From NCBI GenBank assembly GCA_025353305.1, contig JANXQX010000225.1, forward strand, positions 1 through 18,086: DNA of 18,086 bases, read 5' to 3'. Each line of letters begins with the position of its first letter. The stretch's first letter is position 1. The position numbers and the translations under genes are program-made. The notes beneath the pieces were generated by a model. It did not search any database, was not told the origin of the DNA, and saw only the letters and a list, made by a program, of their open reading frames with translations. Source of the DNA: Holophagaceae bacterium. GTDB lineage: Bacteria; Acidobacteriota; Holophagae; Holophagales; Holophagaceae. Shown in pieces: positions 8,277-15,408 of the stretch.

Positions 8277-8340
8277 GGCTGCTGTGGGCCGTAGGTGGTG
8301 GGCTGTAGGCTGTAGGTTTTTTAGCCCACAGCCCACAGCC
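8277..8340. repeat. Heptamer (GGCNGTR) repeat with inverted copy, locus A
   Basis: Two clean units GGCTGTA lie at 8301-8307 and 8308-8314, with degenerate units before them (8277-8300). After a TTTTTTAG loop (8317-8324), two inverted units CACAGCC lie at 8327-8333 and 8334-8340. Bases 8301-8316 pair with 8325-8340 over 16 positions with only two A/C mismatches. Both become G-U wobbles in RNA made from the - strand, so that transcript would pair throughout. A related, longer element is at 13299-13418. Confidence 0.85.
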
Positions 8341-8358
8341 TGGACTACCCCCCGATCA

Positions 8359-8377
8359 CACTGTCCACTGGACAGTG
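8359..8377 (-). terminator. Short perfect hairpin downstream of the prenyltransferase gene
   Basis: CACTGTCC (8359-8366) and GGACAGTG (8370-8377) pair perfectly around a 3-base ACT loop, 38 bases after the prenyltransferase stop on the - strand. There is no T-run after it on that strand, so it is not a standard intrinsic terminator. It could be a 3'-end stabiliser or part of the adjacent repeat element. Confidence 0.35.
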
Positions 8378-8414
8378 CTCCCGCTCCCGCTGCGCGGTCG
8401 CGGAGGGGGCCCCG

Positions 8415-9317
8415 TCAAGCCATCCCGCTGAACTTCACCAGCATCCATTCGATGAGGTGACCGCTGAAGAATGCAAGCCCAACCAGGCTGTTCATTGTGA
8501 AAAAAGCCTGATCGATCCGGTCCAGTTTTCCACCCTTCACTAGCCATTGCTCCCTGGCCAAAATGCCAGCCACCACCAGCCAGGCGAGCCATGGGAAGAG
8601 ATGAGCCCCCATCTGGTGATTGAACATTGCCCAAAGGACCAGGGCAAAGATATGCAGACTGCGCGAAAGCCACAGGGACCAGGGGGCCCCTAGTTTCGCA
8701 GGGATCGAGTGCAGTCCCCGTTCCTGATCAAAATCCTGGTCCTGAAGCGCATACAGGATGTCGAAACCTGCGGTCCAGCAGAGCACGCCCCCGGCCAACA
8801 GCCAGGCGGGGCTGGCGAAGCTGTTGGTGACGGCGATCCAGGCCCCCAAAGGCGCACCGGATAGGGAAAGGCCCAGAACCAGGTGAGCCATGGACGTGAA
8901 TCGCTTACAGAGGGAATAGCCCAGGATGATCGCCAGGGCCAAAGGCGAGAGTTTCCAGCAGAGGGGGCCAAGCGCCCCCGACGCAACACCAAAAAGAACG
9001 GTTCCAAATCCGAGCATGAGCCAGGCGGCCCATCTGGGGACACGGCCCGTCGGCAGGGCGCGCATGGCGGTCCTGGGGTTTTCAGCATCCACATCCTCGT
9101 CCACCAGCCGGTTGAAGGTCATGGCCGCCGTCCGCGCTCCCACCATGGCCGCCACGATCCAGAGAAGCGTGCGGACCGGCGGTAGGCCCTGGGCTGCTGA
9201 TAAAGCTGCAAGAAACGCAAAAGGCAGGGCGAACACGGTGTGCTCGAACTTGATCATGTCGAGAAGTTCGTGTAAGTTATTTATTAATTTATATTTAATC
9301 ATTACAAGGGCAACCAT
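8415..9317 (-). CDS. UbiA-family aromatic prenyltransferase, probably MqnP-type menaquinone enzyme
   Basis: This integral membrane enzyme transfers a polyprenyl chain to an aromatic acid. It has about 300 residues with some eight or nine hydrophobic helices. Both Mg-diphosphate motifs are intact: N69-R-L-V-D73-E-D-V-D77, and the second set D186, Y189-A190, D193, D197, G201, S204. The start MIKFEHTVFALPF at 21-33 and the overall pattern match the prokaryotic 4-hydroxybenzoate-polyprenyltransferase-like group that includes MqnP of the futalosine menaquinone pathway. No mqn or ubi genes are nearby to decide. ATG codons at 9317 and 9302 are both possible starts and neither has a strong Shine-Dalgarno sequence. 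The first 15 or so codons are strikingly AT-rich. The family assignment is secure. The MqnP role is inferred. Confidence 0.88.
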   Translation of the reverse strand: MVALVMIKYKLINNLHELLDMIKFEHTVFALPFAFLAALSAAQGLPPVRTLLWIVAAMVGARTAAMTFNRLVDEDVDAENPRTAMRALPTGRVPRWAAWLMLGFGTVLFGVASGALGPLCWKLSPLALAIILGYSLCKRFTSMAHLVLGLSLSGAPLGAWIAVTNSFASPAWLLAGGVLCWTAGFDILYALQDQDFDQERGLHSIPAKLGAPWSLWLSRSLHIFALVLWAMFNHQMGAHLFPWLAWLVVAGILAREQWLVKGGKLDRIDQAFFTMNSLVGLAFFSGHLIEWMLVKFSGMA

Positions 9318-9648
9318 TTGCAGACATTTTTTCCTCGGCTTTGAGGAATCAATTGCTGGTAAGGGCCCCTTCGTGGCTCACCCTGAAATACCCTCTTGCA
9401 GGGGACGAATCTGGTGGGGTTGAGCATCTGTCACGGCTCCGTAAAAGGGGCGTTCCAATTTCATGATTCACGCAAGGATATGCCAGGTGGAAGTGGGAGG
9501 ACGGAATCCTTCTATTCCAAGTATCCCACCTGGCGGCTGAAGGCCTTTCGTTTGATGGATGCCTTTCGAAGCCCGAGGCGTAAACTGGTGTGAAGAGGCC
9601 TTCGTTGTTTTTCAAACATTCCCATGGACTCCCTTCTTTGGCGGCAGC
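9318..9648. promoter_or_regulatory. Divergent intergenic region upstream of the prenyltransferase and J-domain genes
   Basis: These 331 bases separate a - strand and a + strand gene, so they should contain both promoters. I find no convincing -35/-10 pair. The most notable structure is a 9-bp inverted repeat with further nested arms at 9482-9534. A 65-codon + strand frame at 9396-9593 has no recognisable product and no ribosome site, and I do not call it. Confidence 0.45.
9482..9534 (+). repeat. Inverted repeat with nested arms upstream of the J-domain gene
   Basis: GCCAGGTGG (9482-9490) and CCACCTGGC (9526-9534) are perfect complements 35 bases apart. Inside them GGAAT (9503-9507) pairs with ATTCC (9514-9518), so the whole could form one extended stem or a cruciform. 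It ends 115 bases before the J-domain start and may act as a leader structure or operator. No T-run follows. Confidence 0.5.
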
Positions 9649-10440
9649 ATGAATCCATACGAGGTTTTGCAGATCAAGCCTGAAGCCTCTGCCGAGGAAA
9701 TCATGTCCGCGTATTTGCGGCTGGCCCAGCAATGGCATCCCGACAAATTCACCGGCGCCGAAAAACTGGAAGCAGCCATGCGCTATAGAGAGTTGGCCGA
9801 AGCTTTCACCAGGCTCAAGGGCGTGGGACGTTCCCAGGCCGAAACTCCGGCCCTTGCCCCGAGTGCCCATCAAAGTCCGGCACCGAACATTGAATTAAAC
9901 CACCCGGTTGCTTCCGCAACTCCTGCATCAGTTCCATTTGAAACCCAAAAAATCCGGATACAAACCGAGGCGGAAATCGCTGATTCCGCCCCGCGGACCG
10001 AACGGACCCTTTACGTGAAGGCCAAGACCGCCTTTGAGAATGGCCAGCACGAGAATGCCCTGGAGAGCATCACGGAAGCCGTTCGGCAGGATCCCGAAAT
10101 GTACGAAAATTATGCGCTTCAGGTCAAGATCCTGGATGCCGTGGGCGGAGAGAAACGTCAGCTTGTCCAGGCGCTTGAACACTGTTTGCGGCTCGACAAG
10201 AAAGATGCGGATTCCGCCATCCATATCGCGCAGATCTACCAATCCATGGGCATGCAGACCCGGGCCACCCGTTACTGGGAGTGGGCCTACAATCTGGCGC
10301 CAAAGCACCCGTACTTTGAACAACAGGAGACCGGCGCCAAAGGCAAACTCCTTGAAAAAGCGGATGACATCAAAGGCTCCATCAATGGCCTGATGGTAGA
10401 GGCCAAGGGACTCTTCGGGCGCTTCGGGAAAAAGGGCTGA
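9649..10440 (+). CDS. J-domain protein with TPR-like repeats
   Basis: This is a probable co-chaperone that recruits DnaK/Hsp70. I place the start at the ATG at 9649, giving 263 residues that open directly with the J-domain (NPYEVLQIKPEAS). The upstream in-frame ATG at 9559 would add 30 residues unlike any J protein. The HPD tripeptide that stimulates Hsp70 is intact at 30-32, and the J-domain covers about 2-57. Residues 58-115 are a Pro/Ala/Ser-rich linker. Residues about 118-225 resemble two or three tetratricopeptide units (AKTAFENGQHENALESITEA, then RATRYWEWAYNLAPKHP). No Gly/Phe region or zinc centre is present, so it is not a canonical DnaJ. The J-domain is clear. The TPR part and the client are inferred. 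Confidence 0.85.
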   Translation: MNPYEVLQIKPEASAEEIMSAYLRLAQQWHPDKFTGAEKLEAAMRYRELAEAFTRLKGVGRSQAETPALAPSAHQSPAPNIELNHPVASATPASVPFETQKIRIQTEAEIADSAPRTERTLYVKAKTAFENGQHENALESITEAVRQDPEMYENYALQVKILDAVGGEKRQLVQALEHCLRLDKKDADSAIHIAQIYQSMGMQTRATRYWEWAYNLAPKHPYFEQQETGAKGKLLEKADDIKGSINGLMVEAKGLFGRFGKKG

Positions 10441-10482
10441 GCGCCAGCCGTTACCGGCCATTGGCCAAGTTTGCTTGTGGGG

Positions 10483-12321
10483 TCAATGCGCCTCGGATTC
10501 GCCCTTGTGGACTTCGTACAGGCCCTCGATAAGGCCACCGTACATGTGATTGACCACCCGCCGCTTGATCTTCAGGCTCGGGGTCAGCCCGCCGTTTTCC
10601 ACGGTTATCTCGTCGGGGATGATGACGATTTTCTTGATGCGCTCATAGTTCGATAAGGCGGCATTCACCTTCTCGACCCGGGTCATGAGCTTGGCCATCA
10701 CGATGGGCTGTTCCACCAGTTCCCGGCGGTTGGCGTAATGCAGGTGCTTGTATCCGGCCCAGCGCTCCAGCGAATCGAAGTTGGGCACGATCAAGGCGCT
10801 GATGAAGTTGCGCTTGTCGCCAATCAGCACCGCCTGGGCTACGTACTTGTCGGTTTTCAATTCATTCTCGATGGGCTGGGGCGCTATTTTTTTACCTCCG
10901 CTGGTGATGATGAGTTCCTTCTTGCGGTCCGTGATTTTCAGCCGGCCGCGGGCATCGAATTCGCCGATATCGCCTGTGTGGAAGTAGCCATCGGCGTCAA
11001 TGGCTTCGCGGGTGGCGGCTTCGTTGTCCCAGTACCCGAGCATCACGTTGGGCCCGTGGCAGAGAATCTCGCCGTCCTCGGCAATCTTGAGGAACGGCTT
11101 GCCCTCCCAGGTGTCGTAGAGCTGGGTTCCCACGGTTCCGGGACCCACCATGCCCAGGCGGTTGGCGGTGATGACAGGGCTGGTTTCGGTAAGGCCGTAG
11201 CCTTCCAGGATCGGCAGGCCGATGGCCCAGAAAAACTCCATCACTTTGGGCATCAGCGGTGCGCCGCCGGACACGGCAAATCGGATCTGGCCGCCCGTGC
11301 GCGCCTTGATCTTCGAGAAGACAAGCGCTTTTGCCAGGGCAAAGCGAAAACCCAGCCAGCCCTTCGGTTCCTTTCCTTCATAGAGCAGGGGCACCACCTG
11401 CTGTCCGATAAGATAGGCCCAGTGGAAGAGCCGATGTTTGAGCCAGCCGGACCCAGCGACGCCATCCATGACCTTGGCGAAGATCTTCTCGTAGATGCGG
11501 GGGACGCTGCAGAGCACTGTGGGTTTTACTTCCAGGAGGTTTTCCGCGACGGTGCCCACGCTCTCGGCGTAATAAATGCTCGCCCCCATGTGCAGCATCA
11601 CATAGTGGCCGGCCATGCGTTCGAAGATATGGGTCAGGGGCAAGAATGAAAGACAACGGTCCCTGGGCTGGACTGGCAACACCTTCAGGGATGCGTGCAC
11701 GTTTGAAACGATGTTGCCATGGCTCAACATGGCGCCTTTCGGGTCTGCGGTCGTGCCCGACGTGTAGATCAGCGTCAATAGGTCATCCGGCTTGCGCTCC
11801 ATGCCCCACTGCCGCACGAGGGGGCGTCGGCCCTCCTGGGCCATGCCTTCTTCCATGAGCTGAGACCAGGAGAGGATCGTATGGCCCTTGGCTTCGGGCA
11901 CCTGACCTTCGATCAGAACGGCCAATTCCAGGTTCGGCAGGTTCGGCCAGTGCTCCAGCACCTTGTCCAGCTGGGCTTGATCTGAACAGAACACCCAGCG
12001 GGATTTCGAGTTGTTCAGAATGAACGCGGCCTGGGAAGCTATCAGGGTGGCGTAGATGGTGGCGGTGGGGAGACCGGAAATGGCGCATGCATAGTCGGTC
12101 ATGGCCCATTCGGGGCTGTTTTCCGCGAGGAGGGCCACGTTGGATCCAGACCGCAGCCCGCGATCGTACATGGCCAAGGCAAGACGTTCCACGGAGGCGT
12201 TCAAATCCCTGCTTGAAATCGGAACATACCGGCCTTCTTTCTTGACAGCCAGGGCATCCGGAAGGTCATGCTCGACCGCCGCATAAAACAATTCGGCGAT
12301 GGTCGTGACAGATTCATTCAC
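10483..12321 (-). CDS. Long-chain fatty acid--CoA ligase (AMP-forming)
   Basis: This enzyme activates fatty acids to acyl-CoA through an acyl-adenylate, at the inner face of the membrane. I choose the GTG at 12321 as the start: it has GGAG eight bases upstream (complement of 12330-12333) and gives 612 residues, typical for the FAA1/FadD15-like group (COG1022). The longer open frame to 12495 would run into the divergent recombinase gene. Motifs: the ATP loop YTSGTTADPKG at 186-196, the adenylate motif GYGLTETSP at 374-382, YFHTGD at 446-451, and the hinge and A10-like segment KITDRKKELIITSGGKKIAP at 462-481, including the catalytic lysine region. All core motifs look intact. The gene is on its own. 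Chain-length preference cannot be read from sequence. Confidence 0.93.
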   Translation of the reverse strand: MNESVTTIAELFYAAVEHDLPDALAVKKEGRYVPISSRDLNASVERLALAMYDRGLRSGSNVALLAENSPEWAMTDYACAISGLPTATIYATLIASQAAFILNNSKSRWVFCSDQAQLDKVLEHWPNLPNLELAVLIEGQVPEAKGHTILSWSQLMEEGMAQEGRRPLVRQWGMERKPDDLLTLIYTSGTTADPKGAMLSHGNIVSNVHASLKVLPVQPRDRCLSFLPLTHIFERMAGHYVMLHMGASIYYAESVGTVAENLLEVKPTVLCSVPRIYEKIFAKVMDGVAGSGWLKHRLFHWAYLIGQQVVPLLYEGKEPKGWLGFRFALAKALVFSKIKARTGGQIRFAVSGGAPLMPKVMEFFWAIGLPILEGYGLTETSPVITANRLGMVGPGTVGTQLYDTWEGKPFLKIAEDGEILCHGPNVMLGYWDNEAATREAIDADGYFHTGDIGEFDARGRLKITDRKKELIITSGGKKIAPQPIENELKTDKYVAQAVLIGDKRNFISALIVPNFDSLERWAGYKHLHYANRRELVEQPIVMAKLMTRVEKVNAALSNYERIKKIVIIPDEITVENGGLTPSLKIKRRVVNHMYGGLIEGLYEVHKGESEAH

Positions 12322-12372
12322 TGTTAGGACTCCAATATGGATGGGCTGAAGATGTGATGGAATGGTAACAGG
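12322..12372. promoter_or_regulatory. Short divergent spacer between acyl-CoA ligase and recombinase genes
   Basis: Only 51 bases separate the two divergent start codons, so at least one promoter probably lies inside the other gene's 5' end. The ligase ribosome site (GGAG on the - strand, 12330-12333) is visible. I see no convincing -10 or -35 element. Confidence 0.4.
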
Positions 12373-13290
12373 ATGACCTCTTCTTTTTCGCCGGCCGAAG
12401 CAGTGCAAGCCTTCCACCTGGAGCAACGCGCCAGGGGCGTCTCTCCGCACACCTTCAGGGCGCAAAAGGGCGACCTGGAAAAACTCGTCCTGCATGCCAT
12501 TCGGGAATCCTGGGCCGCCTGGGACGTAAGTCCCCGGACACTGCGGCGATTCGCATTGGAACTTGGTGAACGGGGCCTTGACCCCGCCAGCCAGGCTCGG
12601 ATTTTATCCACCGCCCGGGGATTTTTCCGTTGGCTTTGGGATACCGGGCGCATCCCCATCAATCCGGCATCGGGCCTCAGAAATCCCAAACAGGCCGTCA
12701 AGCTGCCGGCCTTTTTGACGGAAGGCGAGAGCGCCTCGTTGCTGGATCTTCCGGCGGCAGCGGATTTTTCATCGGCAAGGCTGCGCTGCCTCCTCGAATT
12801 GCTCTATGCCTCGGGACTGCGTGTATCCGAACTGGTGGGGTTGGATCTCCAGGATGTGTATTTCGAGCAGCGGACGCTGCGTGTGCTGGGAAAAGGCAGC
12901 AAGGAACGGCTGGTCCCTTTTCATCCTGAAGCTGCCGAGACATTGGCGAAGTATCTGCATTTCAGGAGCAGCTATCTGGCCCTGAAGTCCCTGCCACCCA
13001 CCGCGGCGATTTTCTTGAACCTGCGCGGGGGGCGCCTGACCACCACCAGTGTCCGGAATCTCTTGCAGAAGGCCGTGGAAGGGGCCTCGCTGAGGGCGCG
13101 CATCAGCCCCCATGCCCTGCGCCACAGCTTCGCCTCGCACCTGCTTGCCCACGGCATGGACCTTCGCGCCATTCAGGAACTCCTGGGCCACGCCAGTCTA
13201 AGCACCACCCAGCGCTACACCCATCTGGACCTGGAACAACTCTCGAAAACCTATGAGTCCGCCCACCCCAGGGCAAAGAAGAAAGGCTGA
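12373..13290 (+). CDS. xerC: Tyrosine recombinase XerC/XerD
   Basis: This is a site-specific recombinase, probably resolving chromosome dimers at dif during division. The 305-residue length is usual for the family. The N-terminal SAM-like core-binding domain covers about 5-90 and the catalytic domain about 110-295. The full catalytic set is present: R150 in ASGLRVSEL, K174 in VLGKGSKERLVP, H247 and R250 in SPHALRHSFASHLL, H273 in LLGHASLSTTQ, and the nucleophile Y282 in RYTHLD. This chromosomal Xer layout, with no neighbouring mobile-element genes, argues for a housekeeping role rather than an integrase. XerC versus XerD is not decided, and some lineages have one Xer only. It is followed after 8 bases by the heptamer repeat element and a terminator-like hairpin. 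Confidence 0.92.
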   Translation: MTSSFSPAEAVQAFHLEQRARGVSPHTFRAQKGDLEKLVLHAIRESWAAWDVSPRTLRRFALELGERGLDPASQARILSTARGFFRWLWDTGRIPINPASGLRNPKQAVKLPAFLTEGESASLLDLPAAADFSSARLRCLLELLYASGLRVSELVGLDLQDVYFEQRTLRVLGKGSKERLVPFHPEAAETLAKYLHFRSSYLALKSLPPTAAIFLNLRGGRLTTTSVRNLLQKAVEGASLRARISPHALRHSFASHLLAHGMDLRAIQELLGHASLSTTQRYTHLDLEQLSKTYESAHPRAKKKG

Positions 13291-13298
13291 AGTGCCTA

Positions 13299-13418
13299 GG
13301 CTGTAGGCTGTGGGCTGTGGGCTGTGGGCTGTAGGCAGTAGGCAGTAGGCGGTAGGTGCAGTGCAGCGCAAGGCGCTGCTCATCTTTTCCCACAGCCCAC
13401 CGCCTACTGCCCACAGCC
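13299..13418. repeat. Heptamer (GGCNGTR) tandem array with inverted arm, locus B
   Basis: Eight consecutive 7-base units fill 13299-13354: GGCTGTA, GGCTGTG three times, GGCTGTA, GGCAGTA twice, GGCGGTA. An inverted run of about four units follows at 13389-13418. Bases 13327-13356 can pair with 13389-13418 at 25 of 30 positions. Four of the five mismatches are A/C, which become G-U wobbles in - strand RNA. The spacer between the arms contains its own perfect hairpin (13363-13379). The element occupies nearly the whole gap between two convergent genes. Confidence 0.9.
13363..13388 (+). terminator. Probable intrinsic terminator of the recombinase gene
   Basis: GCAGCGC (13363-13369), loop AAG, GCGCTGC (13373-13379) is a perfect 7-bp GC-rich stem. 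It is followed on the + strand by TCATCTTTT. It lies 73 bases after the recombinase stop and is nested inside the larger heptamer inverted repeat. The short T-run makes efficiency uncertain. Confidence 0.5.
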
Positions 13419-13420
13419 TT

Positions 13421-14242
13421 TCAGGGCGCCGGCCGCACCTGCACGATGTCGCCTTCATTCAGGCCCCAGGCGCTTAAGAGGTCCTTGGAGATGGCCAGGG
13501 TGAAATCATTCATGCCGGTGACGAACTGGATGGGATCCACGGCGGGTCCGTGGGACCACATGACGCGCACGTTGGTGATGGGTGTGTTGCTGTAGGGCTC
13601 AAACTGGCGCCACTGGGCCTCTAGGGACTTGGGCGCCTCCAGGTGATCGCCTTTCTTGAAGAACCCTGTTTTCAGAATCCCGACATTCACCTGCACCTCA
13701 GGTTCGATCAATTTGAGGCGTCCCGCATCGTAAAGAATGCTCGCGGCTTGGAGCACTTGGACTTCGTTTTGTTCGGTGGTCGCCATGACATCCAGGAAGT
13801 CCCGGAAACCGTCAAAAAACGGGATGATCTTCCGGTCTTCCGAATAGATTTTGATGCCCTCCAACAGTGCTTCACCCTGAAGGGTGGGCCAGGGCACGGA
13901 TTTGAGGCTGGGGAACAGGCTGCGCAACCGCTTGCGGGAGTCCGAGGTGCGGGCTGATTCCATGAGCAGGTCGGGCACAGAACGGCGAATGCTGTTGGGG
14001 GCCTGCACTTTCATGGCGATGAACTCGAACTCGCCCTTGTCCCATTCCAGGATCTCGAAGGCCGCCAGCTCACCTTTGCTGTGAGGTGTCTCCGCGTGGA
14101 TCACTTCGCCGTTCACGACGAACAGAGTCCCTGAGATCTTCCCCGTACTGACCTTGAGCTGACCCGTTTTCTTGTTCACATGCAGCAGCTGCGCCACATC
14201 CGTGAGGGAAATGCTCGACAGGTTGCCGCGGAGATTCGACAT
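13421..14242 (-). CDS. DUF4388 domain protein with unusual C-terminal barrel-like region
   Basis: This 273-residue soluble protein has no signal peptide. Residues about 1-95 match the DUF4388 (PatA-like N-terminal) domain: LRGNLSSISLTDVAQLLH, then KTGQLKVSTGKISGTLFVVNGEVIHAE, and a FEILEWDKGEFEF strand. Residues about 118-180 look like a winged-helix-type segment (FFDGFRDFLDVMATT, then VQVLQAASILYDAGRLKLIE). The end, ISKDLLSAWGLNEGDIVQVRP (251-271), resembles the loop and strand of AbrB-like or double-psi barrel folds. Such proteins commonly act with two-component or motility/polarity signalling. The ATG overlaps the stop of a receiver-domain gene by one base (TGATG), so the two are translationally coupled. 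It ends the operon, three bases before the heptamer element. Domain N-term confident; C-term reading is inference. Confidence 0.85.
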   Translation of the reverse strand: MSNLRGNLSSISLTDVAQLLHVNKKTGQLKVSTGKISGTLFVVNGEVIHAETPHSKGELAAFEILEWDKGEFEFIAMKVQAPNSIRRSVPDLLMESARTSDSRKRLRSLFPSLKSVPWPTLQGEALLEGIKIYSEDRKIIPFFDGFRDFLDVMATTEQNEVQVLQAASILYDAGRLKLIEPEVQVNVGILKTGFFKKGDHLEAPKSLEAQWRQFEPYSNTPITNVRVMWSHGPAVDPIQFVTGMNDFTLAISKDLLSAWGLNEGDIVQVRPAP

Positions 14243-14607
14243 CAGTCGGCCTCCCCGATGAGTTCCCGCACGATGAGCAGGATGCGATCCCGCCCGAAGG
14301 GCTTCACAGCGTAGACGTCCGCCCCTACGCGCATTCCCTCCTGCCAGTGGGCCTCCTCGTCGAGGCCGGTGAGCATCACGACCTTAGGCGCGCCAGGGAA
14401 CTCCTTGATGAATTCACAGAGCTCGTAACCGCTCTCGCCGGGCATATCCACATCAAGGAAAGCCAAATCCACCTTTTTGAGCGCCAGCAGTTTCCGGGCA
14501 GGGTCGGTGCTGTCCGCCGTGAGCACCCGATAGCCTTCGAGAGATAAAATATCATTGAGGAGGCCCACGACCTCTGGCTGGTCGTCAACCACCAGGATGG
14601 TCTTCAT
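14242..14607 (-). CDS. Stand-alone response regulator receiver (CheY-like)
   Basis: The 121-residue protein is a single receiver domain with no output domain. The acidic pair D8-D9 (VVDDQ), the phospho-acceptor D52 (AFLDVDMPGESG), the switch T80 (VVMLTGLD) and K102 (YAVKPFG) are all present, so it should be phosphorylated by a histidine kinase not seen in this window. It overlaps pdxJ by ATGA (14604-14607) and the DUF4388 gene by one base. Tight coupling to the DUF4388 gene suggests that protein as its output partner. Placement behind a vitamin B6 gene is probably just operon packing. Family assignment is secure; partner is inferred. Confidence 0.93.
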   Translation of the reverse strand: MKTILVVDDQPEVVGLLNDILSLEGYRVLTADSTDPARKLLALKKVDLAFLDVDMPGESGYELCEFIKEFPGAPKVVMLTGLDEEAHWQEGMRVGADVYAVKPFGRDRILLIVRELIGEAD

Positions 14608-15338
14608 GGAGTGCCGCCCGTGCTGCTCATGGCGTAAAGCATCTCTTTGACCGCCTGCTCCATTCCCACAAATATCGCCCTGGCGATGATGCTGTGGCCG
14701 ATGTTCAACTCTTCGATTTCTGGAATGGCGGAGATCTGGCCCACGTTGCGAAGGGTGAGGCCATGACCGGCCAGAACACGCAGGCCCAGATTCGCTGCGC
14801 GCTTCGAGGCCTCCCTGATGCGGCCCAGTTCAAGGCTCGGGTCGCTTCCGATGGGGATATCCGAATAGACGCCAGTATTCAGTTCGACCGCATCGGCCTC
14901 TAGTTTGGCGGCCATCATCACCTGCTCCCTGGAGGGATCAATGAAGAGGCTCACGCGGATATCCGAAGCTTTCAGTTCCCGAATGATCTGGCGAAGGGGC
15001 GCCTGCAGGAATATGGCATCGAGCCCACCGGCGGTGGTGAGCTCTTCCCGTGTCTCCGGTACAAGCGTCACCATATGCGGCTTGGGGCCGATGACCGATT
15101 CCAGAGCCTCTGGCGTGGCTGCGCACTCGACATTCAATGGTAATGACAGAACTTCCTTCAGGACCTTGATATCCCTGTCCTGGATGTGCCGCCGATCCGC
15201 CCGGAGATGGACCGTGATGCCACTGCAGCCCGCGCTCTGGGCCGCCAGCGCCGCCGCCACGGGTTCCGGTTCACGGGCGGCCCGCGCCTGGCGCAGCGTC
15301 GCCACGTGGTCAATATTCACACCTAGGCGTGGACTCAA
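14604..15338 (-). CDS. pdxJ: Pyridoxine 5'-phosphate synthase PdxJ
   Basis: Condenses 3-amino-2-oxopropyl phosphate with deoxyxylulose 5-phosphate to pyridoxine phosphate, the last ring-forming step of the DXP-dependent B6 pathway. I choose TTG at 15338 as the start: GGGAG lies seven bases upstream, and the 244-residue product then begins SPRLGVNIDHVATLRQAR, the family's usual opening. The in-frame ATG at 15446 would add 36 unrelated residues and overlap glmM. Further motifs: GITVHLRADRRHIQDRD, the LNVECAAT segment (usually LN-x-E-[MIL]-A), MVTLVPETREE, and AGHGL followed by ELNIGHSIIARA. It lies 70 bases after glmM and overlaps the receiver gene by ATGA. Very secure. Confidence 0.95.
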   Translation of the reverse strand: MSPRLGVNIDHVATLRQARAAREPEPVAAALAAQSAGCSGITVHLRADRRHIQDRDIKVLKEVLSLPLNVECAATPEALESVIGPKPHMVTLVPETREELTTAGGLDAIFLQAPLRQIIRELKASDIRVSLFIDPSREQVMMAAKLEADAVELNTGVYSDIPIGSDPSLELGRIREASKRAANLGLRVLAGHGLTLRNVGQISAIPEIEELNIGHSIIARAIFVGMEQAVKEMLYAMSSTGGTP

Positions 15339-15408
15339 GAGGGGGCTCCCATTGATGCAATCATATAGGTAGCCAAAGATACCAGACTCCAGGCATCGGG
15401 CATGGGCT

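Larger units (their letters stand above)
8233..8414. other. Intergenic region between ubiA-like gene and M23 gene with two structured elements
   Basis: This 182-base non-coding stretch lies between two - strand genes. It holds the heptamer hairpin at 8277-8340, a short perfect hairpin at 8359-8377, and a GC-rich run at 8378-8414 just after the prenyltransferase stop. I see no clear promoter. If the two genes are cotranscribed, both hairpins would sit in the message between them. Confidence 0.6.

Noticed and set aside
9396..9593. Small 65-residue + strand ORF in the divergent region
   Set aside because: No recognisable motif or ribosome site, and it crosses the inverted repeat. More likely non-coding.
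10441..10482. Terminator between the J-domain and acyl-CoA ligase genes
   Set aside because: Only a 4-bp GGCC stem with a 3-base loop is visible and no T-run follows on either strand.
10738..11649. A 303-codon + strand frame opposite the acyl-CoA ligase
   Set aside because: Antisense shadow of a gene with all adenylation motifs. No motif or ribosome site supports it.
12373..13290. Integrase of a mobile element
   Set aside because: Length and motifs fit chromosomal XerC/XerD. No att-like direct repeats, cargo genes or tRNA neighbours were found.
13299..13418. CRISPR array
   Set aside because: Units are 7 bases, contiguous, with no spacers, and no cas genes are present.
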